Positions 1 to 6,943 are shown, counted from the stretch's first letter. The stretch: DNA of 9,263 nt from Bacillota bacterium (GCA_007120745.1 SKNC01000025.1:1-9263), one strand, 5' to 3'. Made by a program: numbers and translations. The notes: generated by a model from the sequence alone, not told the origin.

Positions 1-25
1 AAATGTTTACTTTTTCTCTCTCCAA
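1..25 (-). CDS. spoIVA: Start of spoIVA-like gene (spore coat morphogenetic ATPase), truncated by window edge
   Basis: Only the first eight codons lie in the window. Read on the minus strand from a TTG at 25, they give M-E-R-E-K-V-N-I, and the next codon begins with T, which allows Phe or Tyr. SpoIVA proteins, from memory, begin with M-E-(x)-K-V/I-D/N-I-F/Y followed by a conserved R-D-I-A-E-R-T-G-G stretch, so the match is good though very short. A full AAAGGAGG ribosome binding site sits 8 bases upstream, and no in-frame ATG lies between. SpoIVA is a cytosolic mother-cell ATPase that polymerises on the forespore outer membrane to make the coat basement layer. Its position just after gpsA agrees with the order recalled from Bacillus and many Clostridia. 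It has its own promoter-like site and is separated from gpsA by a terminator. Confidence 0.72.
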
Positions 26-33
26 TCTTCTTC

Positions 34-41
34 CCTCCTTT
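34..41 (-). promoter_or_regulatory. Ribosome binding site of the spoIVA-like gene
   Basis: The minus strand reads AAAGGAGG from 41 to 34, a near-perfect anti-16S match. An 8-base spacer (GAAGAAGA) leads to the TTG at 25. This site is the main reason to accept a TTG start at the window edge. Confidence 0.85.
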
Positions 42-85
42 AGGTTTTTTCGAGGAGATCAGGAGTTAGTTCTTTTAACGTTATA

Positions 86-114
86 TATATATGATAAAAA
101 TTGGTGAATATTAC
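86..114 (-). promoter_or_regulatory. Candidate sigma-E-type promoter for the spoIVA-like gene
   Basis: On the minus strand, GTAATATT (114-107) resembles the sigma-E -35 element (k-m-ATATT). After 13 bases comes CATATATA (93-86), which matches the -10 consensus CATACAmT at C-A-T-A-x-A. Transcription would start near 79 and leave a leader of about 54 bases before the TTG at 25. The site lies just downstream of the gpsA terminator, where a new promoter is needed. In B. subtilis spoIVA is a sigma-E gene (established knowledge). The surrounding sequence is AT-rich, so chance matches are easy and the call is tentative. Confidence 0.45.
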
Positions 115-123
115 ATATGCATT

Positions 124-174
124 AAAAAAAATACACCTCTCCCGTAATTAATATTTATACGGAAGAAGTGTATT
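124..174 (-). terminator. Intrinsic terminator closing the gpsA-end of the operon
   Basis: Arms at 174-158 and 146-130 form a 17-bp stem around an 11-base loop. It is continuous in the minus-strand RNA because two positions pair as G-U; on the plus strand the same positions are C-A mismatches. The stem runs into eight T's (131-124) on the minus strand. The hairpin lies about 50 bases past the gpsA stop. Strand-specific pairing plus the U tract make the direction clear. Confidence 0.9.
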
Positions 175-224
175 ATATGCATTGGAAGTAAGGGAATTAT
201 TAAAACCTGACCCTTTTTGGAGTC

Positions 225-1262
225 TTACCACTGGCATTTAAGATGACTGGCAATTTCCTCCATCTCATGCTTCTTCCCCCGGAGCATAAGATCTGAAACT
301 CCCTGTTGGGGACTTTTACCCTCAAACAGCACTTCAAAAACCTGCCTGGTGATGGGCATCTCTATCCCGTGTTTTTCTGCCAGCCTGCAGGCCGCCCGGG
401 TAGTCCTTACCCCTTCCACGGCCATCTGCATTTCATCCATTACCTTTTCCAGGCTTTTCCCCTGTCCCACAAGCATCCCGGCCTTTCGGTTTCTGCTGTG
501 CCTGCTGGTACAGGTAGCAATCAAGTCACCTACACCGGCCAGGCCTGCAAAGGTCAGGGGAGCAGCTCCCAGCTCAATGCCCAGACGGCTGATCTCCGTA
601 AGTCCCCGGGTCATCAGGGCAGCCTTGGCATTGTCTCCAAACCCCAGGCCATCAGAAATACCGGCCCCCAGGGCAATGATGTTCTTTAAGGCCCCTCCCA
701 GTTCCACCCCCACAATATCAGGGTTTGTGTAAACTCTAAAATAGGGGCACATGAATACCTCCTGGACAAATTCTGCAGTGCTGCGCTTTTGAGAGGCTAC
801 AACCGTAGCCGAAGGAATTTCTCTGCTTACCTCCTCAGCATGGTTAGGCCCCGATATCACGGCAGTTTTAGAAACATGGCCCGGTCCTAATTCTTCCTTT
901 ATAACGTCAGACATCCTGAGAAGAGTGTCGATCTCAATCCCTTTGGCAGCACTGACAATTACAGCTTCTTTGGATATATATTGTTTTGCCTCAGATAATA
1001 CGTTTCTAAAAGCATGGGAGGGAACAGCCATCACCATCAGCCCGCTGTTTTCTACAACCTCCTGCAGGTCATTAGAGACATTCAATTCTTTGGGAATAAT
1101 TACCCCGGGAAGATATTTCTCATTCATTCTCATTTCTTTTATTTCGCTGCAGTGCTCCCGGGTTCTGGCCCAAAGGGTAACCCGGTACCCTTTCCGGGAC
1201 ATCACCAGGGCCAGGGTTGTCCCCCACCCGCCAGCGCCGATAACTGCAAATTGGTTTTCCAT
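225..1262 (-). CDS. gpsA: NAD(P)H-dependent glycerol-3-phosphate dehydrogenase
   Basis: GpsA reduces dihydroxyacetone phosphate to sn-glycerol-3-phosphate in the cytosol, supplying the backbone for phospholipids. At 345 residues it has normal family length. Visible motifs are the N-terminal dinucleotide-binding GAGGWG (residues 9-14), A-A-K-G at 105-108, SGPNHAEEV at 137-145, the helical-domain G-A-L-K-N with the expected catalytic Lys at 193, GVGDLIATC at 243-251 and the substrate-binding S-R-N-R around 256-259. Asn at 140 replaces the commoner Ser in SGPxxAEE; I treat this as lineage variation. The ATG at 1262 follows AGAAGGAG with a 5-base spacer. It is the last gene of the operon, after plsY, whose enzyme uses its product. 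The 153-base gap to plsY holds a small palindromic repeat and no gene. Confidence 0.97.
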   Translation of the reverse strand: MENQFAVIGAGGWGTTLALVMSRKGYRVTLWARTREHCSEIKEMRMNEKYLPGVIIPKELNVSNDLQEVVENSGLMVMAVPSHAFRNVLSEAKQYISKEAVIVSAAKGIEIDTLLRMSDVIKEELGPGHVSKTAVISGPNHAEEVSREIPSATVVASQKRSTAEFVQEVFMCPYFRVYTNPDIVGVELGGALKNIIALGAGISDGLGFGDNAKAALMTRGLTEISRLGIELGAAPLTFAGLAGVGDLIATCTSRHSRNRKAGMLVGQGKSLEKVMDEMQMAVEGVRTTRAACRLAEKHGIEMPITRQVFEVLFEGKSPQQGVSDLMLRGKKHEMEEIASHLKCQW

Positions 1263-1293
1263 AAATACTCCTTCTGACCCCCTTAGATATCTT

Positions 1294-1327
1294 ATGCGAC
1301 AGCGGGGACGGTTCTCAACTGTCTCAT
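1294..1327. repeat. 34-bp palindromic element, REP-like (GGGGACGGTTCT type)
   Basis: Arms atgcgacag (1294-1302) and ctgtctcat (1319-1327) are inverted repeats matching at 8 of 9 positions. They flank a 16-base centre containing ggggacggttct. From memory, the phrase GGGGACGGTTCT (or its complement AGAACCGTCCCC) next to short palindromes recurs between genes in Clostridia, often near IS200-like or REP-associated (Y1) transposases. No transposase is present here, so this would be a passive copy or relic. It sits in the plsY-gpsA gap, and no T tract follows it on either strand. The link to a mobile family is recollection and was not searched. Confidence 0.55.
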
Positions 1328-1415
1328 TCCGGTATCTGTGACATCCTCATGGAATCAATAGACCCCGAGACTCCCGCCGGTTTTTCTGCACGCAAAGCGC
1401 GGAAAATAACTGAAG

Positions 1416-2039
1416 CTACCTTTTTTTCGTAGAATCAATGGTTACTTTCTGCCCCACTTTGCTCTCCGTACCTTCTTTTATTCGTTTTAAGTTAGGAATG
1501 TGCCTGATAATGACCAGAAGGCTTAAAAATGTTCCAAAAACCAGGTAAGGAATTTTATCCCCCTCCACCATGAATATAATTAAAAATGGCAGTGACAGCG
1601 CTCCTAATACCGACCCCATGGAGACGTATTTGGTTAATCCTATGGTAGAAAATCCAATCACCATCAGCCAAAATGTCACTACGGGAAACAGTCCTGCCAA
1701 CGCTCCTAAGCTGGTGGCAACTCCCCGCCCTCCCTTAAAACCAAAAAATACCGGCCAGTTGTGCCCAGCAACCACCGCTATAGCCGAAGCAATTTCTATA
1801 TAGGGATTTCCCGTTAGAGTTCTGGCTGCATATACCGCCAGAAAGCCTTTAAGTCCATCCAGTAAAAACACGGCCGCTGCCGGAGCGGGCCCCAAAACTC
1901 TCATGATGTTGGTGGCTCCGGTATTTCCGCTGCCGAATTTCCGAATATCCACTCCCTTTAACAGCTTCACAAAAATATAACCAAATGAAATGGAACCTAC
2001 CAGGTAGGAAAAAATCAGTAAGAATACTACCACAGGCAC
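1416..2039 (-). CDS. plsY: Acyl-phosphate:glycerol-3-phosphate acyltransferase
   Basis: PlsY is an integral membrane enzyme that moves the acyl group from acyl-phosphate to the sn-1 position of glycerol-3-phosphate, giving lysophosphatidic acid. The 207-residue protein shows all three family motifs: GSGNTGATN (36-44), GHNWPVFFGFKGGRGVAT (92-109), and the variant IRHIPNLKRIKEGTE (178-192). Hydrophobic stretches near 2-26, 54-73, 82-97, 112-135 and 140-180 fit the multi-pass PlsY topology. The start is a GTG at 2039, preceded by GGAGGGAGG and followed by a hydrophobic first segment. The C-terminal tail is basic. It lies between der and gpsA and uses the GpsA product, so the pair forms the entry to phospholipid synthesis. 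The 86-base gap from der holds only a weak hairpin near 2107-2122. Confidence 0.96.
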   Translation of the reverse strand: MPVVVFLLIFSYLVGSISFGYIFVKLLKGVDIRKFGSGNTGATNIMRVLGPAPAAAVFLLDGLKGFLAVYAARTLTGNPYIEIASAIAVVAGHNWPVFFGFKGGRGVATSLGALAGLFPVVTFWLMVIGFSTIGLTKYVSMGSVLGALSLPFLIIFMVEGDKIPYLVFGTFLSLLVIIRHIPNLKRIKEGTESKVGQKVTIDSTKKR

Positions 2040-2125
2040 AGCCTCCCTCCAACAGGTGAAAATTTCTCATGTCATGATATTATTGATTCTAAATAAATAA
2101 CAATACTCCTGCTCTACAGGAAAAA

Positions 2126-3451
2126 TTAACTTCCTTTCCGTTCCCGAAAAAAAATTCTCATGGGCGTCCCGGTGAAATCAAAAGCATCCCTTAACTGGTT
2201 TTCCAAATATCTTTTGTAAGAAAAATGAACCAGTTTTGGATCATTAACAAACATAACAAATGCAGGAGGCTCTTCTCCTACCTGGGTGGCATAATATATT
2301 TTGAGAACTCTACCCCTGGTTGAGGGGGGAGGACTGACTGCCACCGCCTCCCTGATTAAGTTGTTTAAAATACTTGTAGGTATCCTGGTTTTTCGTTTTT
2401 CTGAAACTTCTTTTGCCAGGTCCAAAACTTTTTGAGCTCTTTGCCCCGTCAGGGCAGATACAAATACTACAGGTGCATAGGATAAGAAGGCTAATTCTCT
2501 GCGGAGATTTTCCAAAAACTTTTTGTGAGTCCGGTCATCCTTTTCAATTAAGTCCCACTTGTTCACTGCGATGACCATTCCCTTTCCTTTCTCATGACCA
2601 TATCCGGCAATCCTTTTATCCTGTTCCGTCACCTCCTCCGAGGCATCAATGACCATAACTACAATATCCGACCTTTCGATGGCTCTAAAGGACCTCAAAA
2701 CACTGTAATATTCTACAGATTCAGTGATTCTGCTTTTTCTTCGAATTCCAGCGGTATCAATAAAAACGTATTTATCTTCACCCACAACTTTTAAAGAGTC
2801 CACTGCATCCCGGGTAGTTCCGGGAATATCGGTAACAATCATCCTTTCCTGTCCTAATAGATAATTGACCAGGGATGATTTCCCCACATTAGGCCTCCCG
2901 GCAAACGCTATTCTAATCAAATTTTCATCTTCGGACAGCTCCCCTCCTTCTCCCGGCGGAGGCATTTTCTCTACGATTGCATCCAAAAGGTCTCCGGTAT
3001 TCATTCCGTGGGCTGCTGACACCGCTACGGGTTCTCCCAGACCCAACCGATAAAATTCCCCCGCCTGAACATGCAGGTCCATGGTTTCGGCTTTATTGGC
3101 CACCAGGATCACCGGTTTTTTTGTTTTCCGCAGAAGCTGAGCAATCTCAATATCCATAGTGTGTACCCCGGCCCTGACATCTACCACCAGTAAAATTACG
3201 TCGGATTCCTGGATGGCAGCCTCTGCCTGCATTTTAATGCTTTCCTCAATTTTATCCGTAGTGCCCGGCACGATACCACCGGTATCAATCAATACAAATT
3301 CCCGGCCGTTCCAGTATGCCCTGCTATATAAGCGGTCCCGGGTCACACCGGATAATTCCTCCACAATGGCGGAACGGGTCTGGGCCAAACGATTAAACAA
3401 CGTAGATTTTCCTACATTAGGCCTTCCTACGATAGCTACTAAGGGGTCCAT
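2126..3451 (-). CDS. der: Ribosome biogenesis GTPase Der (EngA), double GTPase domain
   Basis: Der is an essential GTPase acting in assembly of the 50S ribosomal subunit. The 441-residue protein has the expected two G domains and a C-terminal KH-like domain. Domain 1 has the P-loop GRPNVGKS (9-16), DTGG (57-60) and a G4 motif written N-K-A-E (119-122). Domain 2 has GRPNVGKS (185-192), DTAG (232-235) and the standard NKWD (297-300). The KH-like region spans about 354-437. Glu instead of the usual Asp in the first G4 motif is unusual, because that Asp contacts the guanine base. The ATG at 3451 follows AGGAGGG at about 10 bases. The start lies inside the end of the upstream DUF512 gene (35-base overlap), which suggests translational coupling. 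Confidence 0.97.
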   Translation of the reverse strand: MDPLVAIVGRPNVGKSTLFNRLAQTRSAIVEELSGVTRDRLYSRAYWNGREFVLIDTGGIVPGTTDKIEESIKMQAEAAIQESDVILLVVDVRAGVHTMDIEIAQLLRKTKKPVILVANKAETMDLHVQAGEFYRLGLGEPVAVSAAHGMNTGDLLDAIVEKMPPPGEGGELSEDENLIRIAFAGRPNVGKSSLVNYLLGQERMIVTDIPGTTRDAVDSLKVVGEDKYVFIDTAGIRRKSRITESVEYYSVLRSFRAIERSDIVVMVIDASEEVTEQDKRIAGYGHEKGKGMVIAVNKWDLIEKDDRTHKKFLENLRRELAFLSYAPVVFVSALTGQRAQKVLDLAKEVSEKRKTRIPTSILNNLIREAVAVSPPPSTRGRVLKIYYATQVGEEPPAFVMFVNDPKLVHFSYKRYLENQLRDAFDFTGTPMRIFFRERKGS

Positions 3452-4835
3452 TAGTTCTTTTCCCTCCTACATTCCTGCACAGGTCAGCAGGATTTACATT
3501 CTCTAACAGGCTGTCAATGACCCTGGTCTCCACCTGCAGGATATCTTCAACCTCTTCCAGGGTAAAATCATCTAAAAAAATATCTTTTCCGTCTTTTACC
3601 ATTACATCGGGAATCAAAAGAAGGTCTCCCACCTCTTTATCACTTAAGGTATCGATGATATCCTTCCCGCATATGAGCCCGGAAACAGTCACGTTCTCTC
3701 CGAAGAAAGCATTTTCAATGTCCCATACCTTCACTTTTAGGCCCTCAACCTTTTCAAAAAAGCGAGCCACTTCAAAAATATACGGCTTGGCCAACTTTCC
3801 GGTAATCATAGATACGGTCAGGGGAGGGGAAACCCTTTGGGGGAGCTCCTTTTTAGACCAGGCCTGCAAATTATTCAATAGCAGCCTGACCAGGCCCACT
3901 CCGTTTTCTGTCTGGGGATAATCTTCATAATAAGAGTCTGCGGGCACCTCTATACCGGCCTGCAGAAAAAATTCATCCGCCGGGAACACAAATCGGGCAC
4001 CTAATTCATCCAGATATCTAGACTGCCATCGGCTCACCTGATCGATGACTTCCCGGGCAGCTGCAGGGGTAACTGATTCTAAAGGAAAATGCTTCTCCCT
4101 GTAACGGGTGATTCCCACGGGTACAACGGCAGCAGATTTAAAAGATGGCCACAGCCCTGCTAAATCCGTTATGGTCTGCTCAAGTATTTTTCCATCATTG
4201 ATACCCGGACACAGCACTACCTGGCCGTGCATTTCTATCCCTGCTGCCGCCAGTCTCTTCAAAATGGAAAAAATGTCTCTGCTGCTTTTACACCGGACGA
4301 TTCTTTCCCTGACCTCAGGGTTTGTGGCATGCACGGAAACATACAAAGGAGAAAGGTGCTGTTTCTCTATTCTTTCTAATTCTCCCTCAGAAAGGTTGGT
4401 CAGGGTAACAAAGTTACCGTGAAGAAAAGACAGGCGGTAATCATCATCCTTCACATACAGACTGCTGCGCATTCCTTTGGGCATCTGGTCGATAAAACAG
4501 AAAATACAGCGGTTGCTGCATCTTTTCACCGGGCTGATGGTGGGGCTGTCAAATGTAATTCCTAAGTCTTCATCATAATTTTTTTCTATATCCACAGTCC
4601 ACTGCTCACCGTTTTTTTTCAAAATCTTTACTTCCAGGTCTTCATCAGCACATAAAAAGCGATAATCCAGAATATCCTTAAACTCCTGGCAGTTTATACA
4701 GATGATCCGGTCCCCTTTTTCTAACCCCACCTCTTGTGCAATGGAATCCTTCTTTACCTGGTTTATCTCCCAGCCGTTATTATTCATATGCTTGTGCACC
4801 TTCCTGGTATATTTGGCAAAGAGTTCATATTTCAT
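3417..4835 (-). CDS. DUF512 family protein: PDZ domain plus radical-SAM-like Fe-S domain
   Basis: The 472-residue protein has three parts. A PDZ-like domain spans about 21-85. A radical-SAM-like core follows, with Cys at 106, 110 and 113 in the CxxxCxxC spacing expected to bind a 4Fe-4S cluster with S-adenosylmethionine. The C-terminal half is DUF512. Family hallmarks include D-D-D-Y-R-L-S-F-L-H-G-N-F (130-142), SPLYVSVHATNP (162-173), HGQVVLCPGINDG (203-215), A-D-E-F-F (286-290) and ENGVGLVR (310-317). Related proteins are annotated as putative radical SAM enzymes (TIGR03279), and I know of no established substrate. The start is uncertain. ATG 4835 has AGGA six bases upstream. ATG 4787 (residue 17) has AGGAAGGTG upstream and would begin just before the PDZ fold, as relatives usually do. 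The gene overlaps der by 35 bases. Confidence 0.93.
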   Translation of the reverse strand: MKYELFAKYTRKVHKHMNNNGWEINQVKKDSIAQEVGLEKGDRIICINCQEFKDILDYRFLCADEDLEVKILKKNGEQWTVDIEKNYDEDLGITFDSPTISPVKRCSNRCIFCFIDQMPKGMRSSLYVKDDDYRLSFLHGNFVTLTNLSEGELERIEKQHLSPLYVSVHATNPEVRERIVRCKSSRDIFSILKRLAAAGIEMHGQVVLCPGINDGKILEQTITDLAGLWPSFKSAAVVPVGITRYREKHFPLESVTPAAAREVIDQVSRWQSRYLDELGARFVFPADEFFLQAGIEVPADSYYEDYPQTENGVGLVRLLLNNLQAWSKKELPQRVSPPLTVSMITGKLAKPYIFEVARFFEKVEGLKVKVWDIENAFFGENVTVSGLICGKDIIDTLSDKEVGDLLLIPDVMVKDGKDIFLDDFTLEEVEDILQVETRVIDSLLENVNPADLCRNVGGKRTNGPLSSYRRKA

Positions 4836-4872
4836 TCATTATCCTACAATCAAATGACCTGTGTCAAGCAAA

Positions 4873-5361
4873 TTACCCGGCGGAACCGGAGTTTTCACTC
4901 ATGGTTTCCCTAACCTTTTCTTTTACGCCCTCTACCAGATGAACAAATTTGAAATACGCTTTTTGTACCCCCATAATAGTTAAGGGCCTTCCAATCTTAA
5001 TCATTCCCAGTCTCCTGGACAAAAATCCACCGATCCGGGTTAATGTGTTAATTTGAGAGAGGCTGTCCACCAGCATTAACTGGTTTTCGGTAATATGATA
5101 AATTTTTAAAAGGCTGTCCATGGATTTTATCAAAACCTCTTTGTTGTTGGCCATTCCTAAAATATAAACTTCAATCCCCAATTCATCCCTCCCCACATAA
5201 AAAGGGCTGCCGATTTCATCTCTCCGGGTCTGGTCAAAATGAGGAAGGGTGACTATTTCTTCAGAACTGGGAATGCGATTTGTGGGCAGCATCCCTACGT
5301 GAATCGCAGAAGCAATCACTGATGAATGAGCAGAACCGTAACAGTGGTATATAATATACAT
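4873..5361 (-). CDS. DUF3189 family protein, second copy
   Basis: This 162-residue protein begins with the DUF3189 signature Y-H-C-Y-G-S-A-H-S-S (5-14), followed by A-x-A-I-H-V-G at about 17-23. It later shows G-x-E-V-Y-I-L-G near 62-69 and an R-R-L-G...P-L-T-I-M-G-V-Q-K-A-Y-F segment shared with its neighbour. No signal peptide or clear membrane segment is visible, so it is probably cytosolic. The start ATG directly abuts the stop of the preceding copy (TAA-ATG, no gap), and its ribosome binding site GGGAG lies inside that gene, so the two are translationally coupled. The same fold order and length point to an old tandem duplication. The family occurs in spore-formers; its biochemical function is unknown to me. 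This copy keeps the His in the H-S-S motif that the other lacks. Confidence 0.88.
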   Translation of the reverse strand: MYIIYHCYGSAHSSVIASAIHVGMLPTNRIPSSEEIVTLPHFDQTRRDEIGSPFYVGRDELGIEVYILGMANNKEVLIKSMDSLLKIYHITENQLMLVDSLSQINTLTRIGGFLSRRLGMIKIGRPLTIMGVQKAYFKFVHLVEGVKEKVRETMSENSGSAG

Positions 5362-5826
5362 TTATCTCCCTTTTCTCAAATGGTATTTAACGTCATCAAT
5401 AAGAGCAGTAAAATCAAAAAAGGCTTTTTGTGAGCCTTTGATGAGCAGGGCTAAGGCTGCCGGAGTTATAATTTTGCGGTGATATAAAAAAATTCCCGCC
5501 CTCATTTCCAGATTGTTCAAGGGAAAGGTATCCACAAAATCCAGCTGCCGGGGGTCCTCCCTTACAATTTCTAAAATGCCCCGGAGAGCATTTTCTATGA
5601 TATGAAAGGCCTTGCGGCTTCCCATAAAATAGATTTCATTTCCTTCCTCATCTGTCCCCGCATAATGGATAACCCCATGATTTCCAGGAGTGCCCCGGTG
5701 AAACAGGGAACAGGACAAAATATCGTCTTTCCCCGGCGGATGCTCTCCGGACAGCTCACCGGTATGGATCCCTGCAGCCAGGGCTGAAGAAAAACTTCCC
5801 CCGTAGCTGTGATAAACCACCCGCAT
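5362..5826 (-). CDS. DUF3189 family protein, first copy
   Basis: The 154-residue product opens with Y-H-S-Y-G-G-S-F-S-S (5-14) and A-A-G-I-H-T-G (17-23), aligning position by position with the neighbouring DUF3189 protein. Both also share E-I/V-Y-F/I-x-G near residue 70 and a closing L-L/T-I-K/M-G-S/V-Q-K-A-F/Y-F-x-F segment. Phe at position 12 replaces the His of the second copy, so this paralogue may have lost or changed an active or metal-binding residue. It has no signal peptide or membrane segment. The ATG at 5826 follows AGGAGAGG by five bases, 11 bases after the upstream gene. No function can be assigned. The tight packing with YIEGIA and SpoIIP genes suggests a sporulation role, which is inference from context. 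Confidence 0.87.
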   Translation of the reverse strand: MRVVYHSYGGSFSSALAAGIHTGELSGEHPPGKDDILSCSLFHRGTPGNHGVIHYAGTDEEGNEIYFMGSRKAFHIIENALRGILEIVREDPRQLDFVDTFPLNNLEMRAGIFLYHRKIITPAALALLIKGSQKAFFDFTALIDDVKYHLRKGR

Positions 5827-5837
5827 AAAAACCTCTC

Positions 5838-6029
5838 CTAATGCTTCACTATAATCAATACACCGTTTTCCAGGTCATGAACAACACCTTCCAGAATTCT
5901 TCCCAAATACTGTGCTATCTTCTGCTGCTCTTCCCTTTCATTCACCAAAAAAGTAGGAATACTTCCTGCAACCTTGCCCGGTTCTAAAGTAACCGCCGCC
6001 AGAATGACTTTGCTGATGGAAACCTGCAT
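5838..6029 (-). CDS. Small capping-type partner subunit of the YIEGIA protein
   Basis: This 63-residue protein has a short beta-rich start (V-S-I-S-K-V-I-L-A-A-V-T at 3-14), a glycine turn, a Glu/Gln-rich helix around 31-48 and a final hydrophobic strand, G-V-L-I-I-V. Small proteins of this kind directly after YIEGIA genes are named capping complex subunit for YIEGIA in recent annotations. B. subtilis YpzH, next to YphB, is probably the counterpart (from memory). There is no signal peptide or membrane span, so it should act on the cytosolic face of its partner. The ATG at 6029 follows AAAGGAAGGGTGA. The gap to the YIEGIA stop is 18 bases and to the next gene 11 bases, consistent with a coupled complex. 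Its exact role is not established. Confidence 0.82.
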   Translation of the reverse strand: MQVSISKVILAAVTLEPGKVAGSIPTFLVNEREEQQKIAQYLGRILEGVVHDLENGVLIIVKH

Positions 6030-6047
6030 CTGATTTTCACCCTTCCT

Positions 6048-6938
6048 TTAATCCTCTGCCAGTTTACCGGCCCTGGATTTAAGGGGTTTCCCCGTAGCGC
6101 TCTCCAGAACAGGCACCCCTTTTACCGCCATTATTAAAAACTCGGGATCTTTCTCGATGGGAACAATTAACATGGCAATTCTGCCTGTATCCAGATCCCT
6201 TCTAACCAGGGGAGTAAATTCCGGTGTATCTACGTCCTTGTATATTCCCAACTGTGAGGCGGCATCATGGGCAATGGCCATGCGCTGCCCGTTATTGCCC
6301 AGGGTCTCCCGTTCATTATCATTAACAGGTTCAATCACTACTCCCACTCCCCTCTTTTGAAGAATCTCCCGGGCTTCATCTGCACCAATATTCATAATGT
6401 GAATATCTTCAACAAATACGTTTGCACCCTTAAACTGAATATCTCCCGTCCTGACCTGGGCTATGTCCCCTACTCTTCTTCCGGACATCAGCCGGTTGCT
6501 GGCCATGACCGCCAGCGCACCGGCTGCAAATCCGAAAATCCAGTGGGTAAACAACGTCACCGTACTGACCACTAAAGAGGTTAATATTACCAGGTAATTC
6601 CTGGATTCAAATACCCTGGCAATCCCTTCAATGTAGTCAGGCCCCCGCTGAACCAGTTCTGACTTATCCAAATTAAGAAGCATTTCTCTCTCAATGGTCC
6701 TTACTTCCCGAAACTGCTGGGCAGCCAGGGCCAAAAAACTAACCGCGGCAAATTCCTTGGCCATCAGTGCGGGAACTGCTACGGAACCCAAAACTGCCGC
6801 GATAAAACCCAGGGAAATATGGGTAATAATCCCGTGGGGATAGCTGGGATAGTGGCGGTAATCACTTTTTAACATCAGGTATCGGGCCAGGGTACCCAGT
6901 ATAACTCCGAAGACAATGGGGAAAAAACTGAAAGGCAT
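6048..6938 (-). CDS. YIEGIA family membrane protein (SeaA/YphB-like)
   Basis: The 296-residue protein carries the defining motif Y-I-E-G-I-A at 102-107. Hydrophobic segments lie near 5-23, 36-60, 63-74 and 115-147, giving a membrane-embedded N-terminal half. From about 150 the sequence is soluble and mixed alpha/beta, with V-G-D-I-A-Q-V-R-T-G-D-I at 156-167. I start it at the ATG at 6938, because GAGGTGA (6950-6944) lies five bases upstream; a GTG three codons earlier (6947) overlaps that site. The family includes, I believe, B. subtilis YphB/SeaA, linked to spore envelope assembly and also located near der and gpsA. Here it follows a SpoIIP gene and precedes its small partner. The 80-base gap upstream shows no convincing terminator or promoter. 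Molecular function is unknown. Confidence 0.9.
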   Translation of the reverse strand: MPFSFFPIVFGVILGTLARYLMLKSDYRHYPSYPHGIITHISLGFIAAVLGSVAVPALMAKEFAAVSFLALAAQQFREVRTIEREMLLNLDKSELVQRGPDYIEGIARVFESRNYLVILTSLVVSTVTLFTHWIFGFAAGALAVMASNRLMSGRRVGDIAQVRTGDIQFKGANVFVEDIHIMNIGADEAREILQKRGVGVVIEPVNDNERETLGNNGQRMAIAHDAASQLGIYKDVDTPEFTPLVRRDLDTGRIAMLIVPIEKDPEFLIMAVKGVPVLESATGKPLKSRAGKLAED

Positions 6939-6943
6939 CCCTT

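Noticed and set aside
306..1341. Several plus-strand open frames opposite gpsA
   Set aside because: They overlap a clear gpsA gene, lack family motifs and have proline/serine-rich shadow composition.
1388..1405. Small GC hairpin (CGCGC/GCGTG) just after the plsY stop
   Set aside because: A 5-bp stem with one wobble and no run of T's is not credible as a terminator, and plsY and gpsA appear co-transcribed.
1849..2070. Minus-strand open frame of 73 codons overlapping the plsY start
   Set aside because: It is a shadow of plsY, which has all three PlsY motifs and its own ribosome binding site for the GTG at 2039.
2040..2125. Possible sigma-A promoter (TTGTTA, then TAATAT at 15 bases) and a TCCTG/CAGGA hairpin between der and plsY
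   Set aside because: The spacer is too short, both boxes match only partly in AT-rich sequence, and the hairpin stem is only 5 bp without a proper T tract.
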